In this document: piece after piece, positions 21,221 through 31,486 of the stretch
How the letters are laid out: every line of letters starts with the position of its first letter
Numbering within the stretch: the first letter of the stretch is position 1
NCBI GenBank assembly: GCA_003194525.1
Contig: NBIV01000093.1
Coordinates: 1-64,000, forward strand
Origin: Gracilariopsis chorda
Taxonomy: Eukaryota; Rhodophyta; Florideophyceae; Gracilariales; Gracilariaceae
Direction of reading: 5' to 3'
Length of the DNA: 64,000 bases
Notes under the pieces: model-generated
Database searches by the model: none
Told to the model about the DNA's origin: nothing
What the model saw: only the letters and a program-made list of their open reading frames with translations
Made by a program: the position numbers and the translations under genes

Positions 21221-21384
21221 GTCTTCTACAAGTATTTATAGTTGAAATACCACCCGGTTGGCCATGTTTCAAGTTCAACTTTTAAAATGGGGGGCCATGC
21301 GGATCAGATTTCAATTTCTTTTTTATTTTGCGTGCCGTTGCGCTGACCTCCTATGAGGTCAGAGCACCGGTCCGATAGACACTA

Positions 21385-22485
21385 GACTATTCATAGCAAA
21401 CGCATCGGAAATTCCACCCTGTTCAGGGGTCACCCTAGTACACCCTTTCCTAGGGAAAACTCATATAATGAGTAGCACCAACCTAATGGGGATCAACCTC
21501 CTATGAAGGTGATCTTCGCTAAGTCCACCAAAATATATTGCTCCACAACCAGTGACATTCACCGATATAAATCGACAGAAAGATTCAAGGAATTGCACAG
21601 TCGGTGTCATATACTTTTTCCGTTAGCGATGCGAAAAGACTTTCTACCTGATCAACGGTCGCAGTTCTGACTTTCCTATTCCTCATCATTGCAGCCATAT
21701 GACAAAATTGCAAGCCTACATCTGGATGACATATTACATCACCAGCAGCAGGCTATAGTTCCCATAACCCTGCCCCAAGTAACACGTTGCAAAACATCTC
21801 ACGTGGTTTGCATAGGATATGAATCATTTTACGGTATCATCTTCCCCTTCCCCATGCCATAGCATAGAGAGATGGAAAGTTAAAATCCGCCTTTTCTTGT
21901 TAAATTCTTGAGTTGAACTGTCTAGTGATAAACTGGTGTACCTGTTCGGATCCTGGTAAAACTGCAGAGTTTTGTCTGCGATTGTAGGCGTTTGCCCCAG
22001 TACACCTGCTTTTGGTCATCTGTCATAGTCCTCACCCTAAGCGTCTGACCCTAACAAATCCAGATCTTCGATCAATCACTAACGAGCTTCACTTATTTTT
22101 CAGTTCAAAATCCAACTCAAACCAATACCATGTGCTATAAAGTATAGAGCAGTGCCAAAAAGACTGATGGAATATTTTGAGCAAAGTTTCTAACGCTTCA
22201 TCGTGATGGAAGGCCAGCGGAATATGTTTTCTAGTTTCGTTGACTGGCAATAGCCAGTATTTTGTTTAGCGGATTGTTGTGGGAGTCTGGCAGCATGTGT
22301 CTCTGGGCGCTGTGGGTTAGCTATGGGGAGTATTTGTTGTAGGTGATGACTTTGAGAGGAAGATGGGATGTTTGCATGGGTATCGTCAGGTTTCTATGAC
22401 AAGTTTATATGGAGAGCACAGAGTTTGGTTTTGAACGGGGAGGCATATTTGAGGTATACACGTCCTAATGGCTAGTAAATGTCCC
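21385..22485. other. No gene seen
   Basis: 1.1 kb between the piggyBac-like element and its short derivative. It has no long open frame, no recognised motif and ordinary base composition. Nothing further could be supported. Confidence 0.5.
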
Positions 22486-22487
22486 TA

Positions 22488-22861
22488 GTGTCTATCTGAC
22501 CAGTGACCTCATATGAGGTCAATTTTAATTACTTTAGAACTTTATCAAAAACTTAAAAATTTTCCAAAAACTTTTTCACTTTGATCTTTTCATCATGTCT
22601 TCTACGCCGGCAGCGATGAACCATGTCCACAACACATCACTAACAGTCGTATCTGTCACATTGAGCACTATCGTGAACAACATTTGTACACAATGGCCCC
22701 GTCCAAAGATCTTATAGTTCAAAGACCACCTGGTTGGCCATGTTTCAAGTTCGAAATTTGAAATGTGGGGCCATGCCATTCAGATTTCAATTCTTTTTTT
22801 TTAAATTTGCGTACTGTTGCGCTGATCTCATATGAGGTCAGCGCACCGGTTCGATAGACAG
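22488..22861 (+). mobile_element. Internal-deletion derivative of the piggyBac-like element
   Basis: A 374-bp element with TA on both sides (22486-22487 and 22862-22863). Its left ~225 bases match 18555-18780 of the large element, including the region of the transposase start. Its right ~150 bases match 21237-21382. The join falls at GATCTT/ATAGTT, where both parent sides have TT. It codes for nothing and would need transposase in trans. It is the direct link between the autonomous element and its short relatives. Confidence 0.85.
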
Positions 22862-22865
22862 TAGT

Positions 22866-22975
22866 CACAAACTGAACAATAAGCTGTTTGTTTACTGTGA
22901 AGAGTTAGTTGTCAAGATTTATGCAATGTATTTTGGAAAATAACGGACTGTTTTTGGATTTTTTGGTCGTTTCGA
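22866..22975 (-). repeat. Dispersed repeat, copy 2
   Basis: Reverse-complement match to 15360-15466. It starts a few bases beyond the right end of the piggyBac derivative, so the derivative may have inserted at or near this repeat. Confidence 0.5.
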
Positions 22976-23100
22976 AAACAGTTAGGATTTGATCGGTCTG
23001 TCCTAGTGATCTACTTGTACTGTTGTGGATTAATGCGTCATGAACACTTTGATTGCGTTGATACGATGCAAGATACAGCGGGTGATTGTTCAATATGCAA

Positions 23101-23688
23101 TTAAAGTGGCACTACCGTACAAAGCACAATGAAGAACGAGTTAGACATTAATTAAAAGTCGCGGAGACATGCTCGTCGCAAAGAATGCAGAGTCGCATTT
23201 GAACACCCGAACCGTGTTATCAGAAAGGCGTATCGCTAGTGCAAGAGAAAATTGATAATGCTTTTGTATTGGAGATCTATGCAAGACGTTAGTTGTTTAT
23301 AAAAGTAAGAGAGCATAGCGCACCTCCATAGACGAAAGTAGAGGGAGCCAGCGACCTGTGCCAAATCGTGTTTTCCCGCAAGATCAAGTATTATTCTGAG
23401 TACTCGTTTATTTGATCAGGTTGGCAAGGTAACGTCTCTCATCTCTCGTCCCTATTGACTCATAGTCGAGTGTGTCTCTAGGCTCTCGCTATCGATGGAC
23501 TACAGTTGTTAGACATCTATCTACCTACTGTACATCTACAACCAGGAAGTCTTCGTGAGGAAACTTTCCATGGTCTCTTGGAAATTTCCGTAGTAACTAG
23601 CATGGACTCCACGTGGCAAGAACTTGGCATAGAATCCTGAATAGTAGTACACCTGTCATAGTATTCAAGGCCCCAAGTATAGCCTTAC
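23101..23688. other. No gene seen
   Basis: About 590 bases with no long open frame and no recognised repeat. It could contain the 5' flank of the ORF that follows at 23689. Confidence 0.45.
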
Positions 23689-24387
23689 GTGCTCGCATGT
23701 ATGCTTTCGTGTCCATACGATATGTTTACGCACTTAAACCTCTTACCTACCATCTTTCAGACAATAACGTCAGTGTTGATCATTGCCTTGGAGGTGCAAG
23801 ACTACGTCGCTCGTTCGTTCTTGCCCACAGATCTTCACACAGAATACTACAGCTTGATCGGCGCCTTGATCCTTTGATTGTACGTAGTTCATCAATCCTT
23901 TGTACAAACTTGCTTCTACTTGAGCACAGAAATGCGCAACCTGACTCTGGAGCGCGATGCTTTTGTTCGTAATGAACTACGAGTCTGGAAAATACGACAA
24001 TATATTCAACAAATGTCAATGAAACCATTACGGAACGTATCCAAACTACATTCGTTAGATGTTGATGTGAAATTGGCAATTGCCAAAACCCAATACAATG
24101 AAATGACAACATTTCTGCAATCACAGAAAAAGGAACACTTTTTCGAAAAGTTTCTCATTCATCTGGCAACCACAAACAGACTTTACAGCTCATATGTTAC
24201 CAAACTGGAGAATTTGCGAGATTGTGATCATATAAACAACGTAAGCCTTCGTCAATTTATTTTAAAGAAGAAAACAACCGTTTTGCGCCGTGGTTGTAAG
24301 AAAAAGGTGCGGTTCTCAAGGAATGTAACCACAATTTCAACTCATGTTGAGTCTCCTCAAATGGGAAATGGCGTATCTCATCAATAA
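23689..24387 (+). pseudogene. Basic helical protein of unknown function with one in-frame TGA
   Basis: One frame runs from ATG 23689 to 24387 with a single stop, TGA at 23875-23877. The downstream part alone (23878-24387) has 169 codons. The predicted protein is helical with charged helices (RNLTLERDAFVRNELRVWK) and a basic C-terminus with RRGCKKKVRFSRN, which could bind nucleic acid or be a nuclear targeting signal. It lies in the host island near RRP4 on the opposite strand. I recognise no family. It may be a host gene with a recent stop, a gene with an intron, or chance. Confidence 0.35.
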
Positions 24388-25263
24388 CACGTGCGAGCGT
24401 TCGGAAACCCTTTGCAATGCTTTAAGTGTTTCTGAATTTCTATGGAAACAAATAGGAAGACTTAAGGTATGTTTTATCATTAACCATTGCCTAATGCGCT
24501 CCGACTAACAAACCTTGCCTTTTTGTTGATAAGACATGCAGCTATATGATCCATTAGTAGCGTGGCAGAGAGGATTTCTAGTCAGCGGTACATATGAACG
24601 CAAGAAAAGTCCACATATGGATCATGTCTCTTGATCGTTAATCAACGGAAAGGAGATTTCATTAATGTGGAAGAGAGTACTGGTCTGTGAAAGAGAAGCA
24701 GATAAAAGCTTCCCATGGTACATCCCCCAGGCCTCTTTATCACGAGGGGGTTCTTATCCGAAGTGGACCTTACGATGATGTCATGACTGGCTTCGGTGAA
24801 CAATACTACCAGAAGTTGCATGTCTTTGGCCGTATTCGAGCTTATACTTTTGACAAACCTTTCAAAATCCACAATTACTGCACCCAGTTGTCTGTACTTT
24901 CTCCAAACGGCTCTGTTGTTTTCATACGCCATCCACCACGGACCCGTTCTGCCCCACCTCTTGTCTCGTCTCCGTGTGCAAAAAGAGACTTTGTTTCATA
25001 TCTCATTTGTGTGTCTTTTCTTCTTGCATGCACGGCGGCTTTGCTATGCGTCACGGAAAAACACCAACAACAAACCTTTCCTGTATGCAAAACACAAGTC
25101 AAGAGCGTTGTCTTGCCCCGGGTGGTCTGTACTGTTTGTTCAAAGCCTTTCTATCTCCCTTCTATTGAAAACTAGCTTCTAAAACCTTGTCTTGCATTTC
25201 GTATGCATCAGTACTGCCTGTATGCTGTTTCGCGGCTCCTCGCCCATGCTGCTGCATGCTGCC
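24388..25263. other. Spacer between the unknown ORF and RRP4
   Basis: Overlapping open stretches on the plus strand (24687-25175, 24796-25182) and minus strand (24642-24932) resemble no family and overlap each other, so none is called. The 3' end of RRP4 transcripts should fall in the right part of this spacer. Confidence 0.4.
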
Positions 25264-26301
25264 CTAATTCCTGCCATCCCTGATAGTCGGACGCCAAACG
25301 TTAGTGATCAAAGGTTCCCTTCGCACCATACCAGAAACAAAAATCTGACTTTCATACGTAGTGAACGAGCCTCTTTGGTCCCTCACCAAGAGCTCACAAT
25401 TGAAACGTTCTCGGGCAGCCTCTCTCATCGATCTCGCACCCATGCCTATAATTTTCACTACATCAGGTGTGCACATGTCCTTCACCTCCATACCATTTGC
25501 CGGACTAGTTTCATAAGCATACATAATAGTATCTGGACCAATTGCATTAAACTCGCTATCCAGCGCCAAGATATTATTCGAAACGCGACCAATGCGCCAC
25601 CAAATCTGCAATAAAATGGCATTCTTCCGAGTCTGTGACAGGAAAACGAACCCGTTGTCGCGCAGAGTCATGTGCACTCCGCAGGGCAGTTCATGAAAGT
25701 GCTTCTTTGCTCGTTTCACCAGTTCGGATTGCAAGGTGACCAACTGTCCACCGTCCACCGGACAGCTTTCTATACCGTAACATTCTCGCGTGGAGGGCGA
25801 CGCTGCCGTCTTTTCGTCGTTCCTGAACTTCAGCACTGACCAAATCACCCTCTTTGAAATACAATACTCACGCATGTTGAGTTCATCCTCTTGATTGCGA
25901 CGTCGGTGCACGCCGCCGGGCAATTTGATGGCGGTGAGCAACAAGAAGGCAAGTTTGGTAGCATTGACATCCATTTTATAGCGCTTACTGGCAATTTCAA
26001 CGACGCGTCCACCCACAACGTCGCCGGTTTCCAGAATGTATCGCGAGCACAGTGGCACGACCATGACCAGTTTGTTGACGCGTGAGATGAAGCCGGCGCG
26101 AGTGGCGGTGAGCACATTTCCGGACTCGCCGCAGCTGAGCAAGGTTCGGCGCACTCGCACGGAATGGTCCTCGGTGAGAATTACGGAGCCTGGGGATGTG
26201 ATGGGCACATGGGACAGCCGGGAAACAGCTTCGGCGTTGTCAGAGAGGCGCTTCGGACGAAGAATGGTGAACGAAGCGGACGAGCTCCTTTGCGCTTCCA
26301 T
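25264..26301 (-). CDS. RRP4: Exosome complex component RRP4 (EXOSC2-like)
   Basis: A 345-codon uninterrupted frame. RRP4 is one of three S1/KH cap subunits of the eukaryotic RNA exosome, which degrades and trims RNA 3' to 5' in nucleus and cytoplasm; the cap guides RNA into the complex. Seen here: a short N-terminal beta domain (residues ~36-60, PGSVILTEDHSV), then the linker to S1 with RVNKLVMV and the RYILETGDVVGGRVVEI start of the S1 domain (~90-170), including KLPGGVHRRRNQEDELNMRE, a hallmark of this subunit. The KH region (~190-290) opens with LVKRAKKHFHELPCG and contains the DNGFVF strand. The part at residues 148-185 is divergent. A tail of about 40 residues extends past the usual end. 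The stop is TAG. No intron is needed. The start fits the family length. Confidence 0.9.
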   Translation of the reverse strand: MEAQRSSSASFTILRPKRLSDNAEAVSRLSHVPITSPGSVILTEDHSVRVRRTLLSCGESGNVLTATRAGFISRVNKLVMVVPLCSRYILETGDVVGGRVVEIASKRYKMDVNATKLAFLLLTAIKLPGGVHRRRNQEDELNMREYCISKRVIWSVLKFRNDEKTAASPSTRECYGIESCPVDGGQLVTLQSELVKRAKKHFHELPCGVHMTLRDNGFVFLSQTRKNAILLQIWWRIGRVSNNILALDSEFNAIGPDTIMYAYETSPANGMEVKDMCTPDVVKIIGMGARSMREAARERFNCELLVRDQRGSFTTYESQIFVSGMVRREPLITNVWRPTIRDGRN

Positions 26302-26887
26302 TGCGGTACTGCGGTTTGCGCGCGGATCGGGGCCGCCGACAAGGACAAGCTAACTGCACTGAAGGTACAGGTAGGTATTGCTACCGTTTACCGTTGGTAC
26401 CGTTGTGCCGGTATCTTCCCGCATTGGAACATGACATTGTGATGCATGTCGAGGAAGTGTGCGCTTGATCCGCAAGCGCCGTCCGTTCTCCGCATGTGAA
26501 ATTCACAGTAGTCTACCGCATCACGCCCCTTCGCGGCCGTAGTGCATCGGAAACGAGATCATGTACTGTAATGGAAGATGTAAGGGCATATTTGAAATTG
26601 GCGTGGGACTTACACTGATTCAAAACCTAGAGTTTTGTTGACTGCTGGCCTGCTCTTTGCCCTGTTTTTAATGGGTTTTTAATCTCCTCCTAGCGAAGAA
26701 CAGCAATTTGCACCTGGTTGGATTGTCAATGCGGACCCCACTCACCTCTTTTCTATGCTTGTCTGCCTCACGTTTGAAGTTGTCTCCTGGTTCCTACTAA
26801 ACCTCTCTTCTACCTTGTTTCCCAATTCTTGTCTTCCCGCATTTCTCCGACGTGTGTTGTATTGTGTGAGAAGTTCTTTCTTCAAAC
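26302..26887. other. Spacer: RRP4 5' flank and left end of the hAT element
   Basis: No gene. The 5' flank of RRP4 lies at the left, without a clear TATA box. At 26395-26420 the sequence has GTTTACCGTTGGTACCGTTGTGCCGG, shown here only to mark an odd imperfect repeat. The left end of the hAT transposon must be in this spacer or just beyond, but I could not match it to a right end. Confidence 0.4.
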
Positions 26888-29273
26888 ATGTGTGAGTTGG
26901 AGATTTCAGCTTCTAACACTCGCACAGAGCGCAGCAGTACATTATCGAGCTCTGGTGCATCGCATCGCACCAAAAAACGGAAGTGGTGGATGTCAGATCT
27001 CTTTGAGATGCGTGAACATTCCACTGGTGCGACGAATGTATCTTCGACTTTATTTTTAACGTGCAAGGGTTGTTCGTGGTATACCACTGCCAAAATACCC
27101 AACACAACCAAATTGGGTCAACATTTTATGCGATGTGGAAAAATATCTTCTGCTGCTCGACAAAGGTTACTCGCAGACAAACGCCTGAGAGAATATTACA
27201 ATTCTACTCTCAAAGAAGGAGGCTCAGATCTCTTCGGGGTTCCCGTGACTCCTGCCATCTCCCGAAATCGAAAGAGGAAGGTTTCACAGAAGAGCGATGA
27301 TTCCGTTCGCAAACGAGTGTATGATAGTTCTCAGACAAAACCGAAAGCCGTCACCTACAAGCTCGACGTTCATGAGGAGAATAGTGAAGATTTCTACGAC
27401 AACAGAACAAGGTTTAACGAGCTTCTCACTATGTTTATGGTGAAACACATGCTTCCATTTTCATTGTTAAGTCGGCAACCAGGCAGTGACGACTTTTTCA
27501 GCTCATCACAATTGCGAGTCCGTCACTTGGACAACAACTTCCTACACCGAGAAGAATGGGTAACAAGAATGTGAAGAGATATTATGAGGCAATGCGATCT
27601 CGCGTTCTAGAATCAATTGCTGGTTTACTTTCAGAAGGTTACGCTACATTGGTTTTTGATGGATGGACGGATACGTGTGGCGCTTCGGTAGTTAACGTGT
27701 TGCTGTCGTTAACTGGAACTCAGAAAGTACGAAGAACCTTTTTCTTGCGGTCCATTTACACTGGTTCGAAGAGCTGTGACGCTGCTCTCTATGCTGGTCT
27801 TTGTCAAGAAGCAATCGCAGAGTACGGTGACATCCAGAGAGTTTGTGCGGTTGTCGGTGACAATACTAGTTCTTGTATCAAAGCCAAAGAACTGTTGTTT
27901 CAGAAGTATACCCATCTTGTATCCGTACAAGACCAGCCTCACATGGCAAATCTTCTGATGCAGGACATCGGTGACATATCTTGGGTTAAGGAGGTCCTGT
28001 CAATCGTTTCAACCGTTATAGCTGATTTGAGAAATCACCCGAAGCTGTACAGTCGTTTCAAGGATTTGAAGACCGCATTCAATTTAAAATGCTCTGCTCA
28101 GTCTTCATTGGGTACTGATTGCTATGGGAGAGTGCAACTACCTAAGACAGCTATTCTGCCGTGTCGTTTGGTTGCCACAAGGTTTGCATCATCGGAGAGT
28201 ATGGCTGCATCTTTTCTTAGGAGAAAAGAAGTACTACTGAGTTTGGTGGATTGTCCTGACTTTAACGCGAGACTATACGGTAGTCGCAACCGCGAGAAGC
28301 GAGACTTGTTTAAGCAGAATGTACGAAATGATTCTCTTTACCAAAAACTGTTGGACATCTACCACATCCTGCGTCTGATCAGGCAGTACTTGAGACTGTT
28401 TGACGACGAGTCTTCTTTGCTGTCGGAAGTGTACCCCGCCACTATGCAGTTATTTACGAAGATCAAATCGCTTCCACTAACATCGTTTTACACCGCAGAG
28501 AGACGAGCAGATGTCATTCGGGTATTCGAAGAACGCTTAAACGGTGCGAATCGCAAGGTAGCTGTACTTACTCCCCTACATTCGGTATCATATTTGTTGG
28601 ATATAAGGAGTATGATGGAAAACTTGAATGCATATAGGCCACATGTTATCACGCACATTCTGTCATTTGTGCGCTCGGACTTGTTTCCTGTAAATGAAAA
28701 GCTTTCCAGTGATGGTGGAGAGGATGCTGCCGTGCAGCGTTTGTGCGATGAGTTTCTGGAAGTGCGGCAGTCCTGGCGCTCACAGCTTTCTGATCCTGTT
28801 TTGCGACACTCGCTTATGATGTACAGCCGATCCCCTGTGTACCATTGAACTGAGTACACCGAATTTCCACGCTTGCGCGAGTTTGCGCTTCGGATTTTAT
28901 GTTCTAGCCCTTCTTCGTCAAGCGTCGAGCGAAGCTTTAGTTTGCAAAGTCGCATACGAACTTCTATGCGAAATCGGCTACATACTGATAAGGTCTCTCA
29001 ACTCGTTTTCTGTGCTTGCAACGAAACCCTTTTCTTGTCCCGAAGTAGAACAGTTCAAAAGCTGAGCAGAGATTCGTACGCAGAACTACGTACGGAAAAG
29101 GATTGGACGCAATTGAAGGAATGGAAAGTGGGCAGGTGTACGCCGGATTTCTGGATGATGAATACGTTTCTCGCGACGACTTAATCGAGGGTGATGACGA
29201 CCTGGAGTTGGATGGGCTTGAAAATGAGACTTTCGATCTCTTGGACGTGGATGAGGCAGTGGAGATGATTTGA
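26888..29273 (+). pseudogene. hAT family transposase, two main breaks
   Basis: Cut-and-paste transposase. The N-terminal part (26888-27560) carries a BED-type zinc finger: LTCKGC, then an H-x3-C pair (GQHFMRC), used to bind the element ends. The frame then shifts near 27555-27562. The second frame (27556-29184) has the DUF659-type core with LVFDGWTD (first Asp) and VVGDNTSS, a long helical insertion, and the C-terminal dimerisation region with SSSSVERSFSLQ..RIRTSMRNRL holding the catalytic Glu. A TGA at 28846-28848 interrupts this frame at a place where hAT proteins have Trp. After 29130 an acidic tail (LIEGDDDLELDG) is open in a third frame to 29273. Few breaks mean fairly recent activity. 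Confidence 0.8.
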
Positions 29274-31404
29274 GTGGGAGCTGAATATGAATACGGATTT
29301 CTTTACGATTGATTTGAGAAATTGGTTTTGAGGTGCTTTCAGAGACCTGAAAGTCGACATGCTTAAGAATAAAGATATATAGAAGCTGCTGAAAAGTGCA
29401 AGATTTGTTTATAAATGATTTTGTATCAGTTACAACGTGGGGCGTAGCCAGTTATGTACTACTTCAAGCGCTATATATCTTCACTTCGAACCTTCAACCC
29501 GTTCTTTCCTTGAGTAAATGACATAGGAATTGTAGTCAGCGATAGTGCTGAACGCAAAAGAGGAGTGAAGGAAGCGTATACATGGATCACGGCAGGCGAG
29601 GCGCAAGTGGACGCAATTGCAGAGGGAAAGGGCGGAATCCAATTGCTGATGTAGTTTATCCGCTTTTAGATGTTGTTTGCTTGCAAAAATAGTTCTGCGA
29701 ACACAAGGTCTCCAAAAGCGGCTTGAGTGTGTTCGGTAATCCCAACTGTGGCGGCATCGCCATCGAGTTTAGCCCATTCGTGAGAAGAGTGGTAAGCAAT
29801 ACGGAGCTGTCTTTTTACGCTTCACAAAGGAGCCAATTTGATATCCTTGTCAAAAACTCAGTAAGTAACAAAAAGAGCGCAAAGTGATAGTAAGTTGGTC
29901 TAGATTATGAGCAAGTGACGGTCTGGTGACGAAAACGACAAGTCAGAACAAGCAAGCACTACGAAAGGTCAGTAATATAGTTCAATGTTTTAGAACTTGA
30001 CGGAATTTTGAACAGACTGCAAGATCTGGCGAAACTTTCCCATCAAAAGTGTCACGTGCCGGGAAAGGCGGAAAGTTTCCTCTCCGGGTTTTCCTGGATC
30101 TACAACTGTACAGGAAGTGCCTGGACAGTCGCCATTGCACGGAGTATCACATGTATATAATGGGCCCTTGTATACCGTTCAAGATTTTGTGCTGGGTTTT
30201 TGAATTTGGCGTAGTAGATTCACCAGACCCTGTGTCTAGCACATATCTATGCTACCCACAGGTGTCCATTCTGTACGATTTGTCACTGTCCCCGTATTCC
30301 AGAACATTTAGCCAAAAATTTTTTGAGGGCCAGATTGTATCCAGGCGAAGAGCGGAAGGCGTGTACCCTTTGTACCTGTATTTTGAACTCCGCAAATCGT
30401 CTCACGTGGCATTCAACGACAGTTTTCTGACAAGGCGTCGTATGTAACGTTGCTCTGCCACGAATGTACACGTAGCCGGCTAGAAAGATCCTCATCAGCA
30501 TCCGACACCGAGCTTTTCTGACGCGTCTTTGACACTCTAGTACCGTTGGTACCTAGTGGCAACTAACTTAGATACCTCTACCGTTTCTAACAGCTACCCT
30601 TCAGTAATTGCTTTGCTCCATTTGCCTCTGTTCGCCCTTCTAACTTACCGCAGCACAATGCGTCTCACCATACATGCGCACACATTACAACAAGCATCAA
30701 CAGAGACTATATATCAGGAGAGCTGTCATGCGGAACCTCCAGTTTTGGACCGTCGCTGTGAAATAGTTCACCCGTGCCCCTTTATAGACGTCGACTTCGA
30801 CCCAACGAACCAAAAAGGCAGGATACTACAACCATATCCAGTTACTGTTGCCCCCAGCAACATAACAACATCGTTGGGGCTGCTGCGCTGGACTCTTATA
30901 TATAGAATCTACAGCATCCCAAGCTTCACTGCAAATGAATCTCGGCTACGTCATACAACTATAGTAGGGAGATATATCATCGCTGCTTTGATCATGACAC
31001 TGTCCAACATTTCATCTAGAACTGGGCCTCCTATTCGCGCTTAACGCACAATCGTGTTTTCTGCCACCATAACACATCTCTGTTGCAAGCTGAACATTTC
31101 TTACGCACATATTGGGTGCAAATTCAACCCCTTTAGTTTTAGTCTGGAAGAAGACAGTCTGAAACGACTTCTAATGCTTTCTATGCGACTGGTTGCGCCT
31201 TCTTCACGGCATTACAACTTCATCACAAGCATTATCTTCATTGGTTCACATCTGATTTTCAGTTGCGTCCTGTGTTTGTGAGGATACGCTATGGTCAATC
31301 AGACTCAAGACTCGAACTATCTTATGGTCAAAGAGAACACCAAAGCAATATCGCCTGCGAAGAATATCCACCCACTTTTGAGCTGGAACTTGCGAGCAGG
31401 TCAG
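29274..31404. other. Gene-poor stretch upstream of the secreted-protein gene
   Basis: Open stretches of 132 (30049-30447) and 162 codons (30556-31044) on the plus strand have no recognisable motif and composition close to their surroundings, so I do not call them. The right end of the hAT element should be in the first part. The last few hundred bases are the upstream region of the gene at 31487. Confidence 0.4.
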
Positions 31405-31413
31405 TATAAAAAG
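31405..31413 (+). promoter_or_regulatory. TATA box of the secreted-protein gene
   Basis: TATAAAAAG lies 74 bases before the ATG at 31487. A transcription start about 30 bases downstream would leave a 5' leader of about 50 bases. The leader has no upstream ATG in good position except the in-frame one at 31457, which would be in or near it. Confidence 0.6.
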
Positions 31414-31486
31414 AACTCCAAACGCTCAGCTTCTACATATCCTCGACCAGTTTCGTGTGTCCACTTCGCACGACAGTCACTACACC

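Larger units (their letters stand above)
18555..21382 (+). mobile_element. piggyBac-like DNA transposon with TA flanks
   Basis: An element of 2828 bp. The left end is GTTTCTATCTGACC followed by the perfect palindrome TGACCTCATATGAGGTCA (18571-18588). The right end is the near-palindrome at 21344-21361 followed by CACCGGTCCGATAGACAC. TA flanks both ends (18553-18554 and 21383-21384). It holds one transposase frame (18760-20862) and a tRNA-like segment near the right end. An internal-deletion derivative at 22488-22861 shares both ends, which confirms the boundaries. piggyBac elements normally use TTAA; here I see only TA. Confidence 0.85.

Noticed and set aside
30049..31044. ORFs of 132 and 162 codons as host genes
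   Set aside because: No recognisable domain, no good start context, and composition like the neighbouring non-coding DNA.
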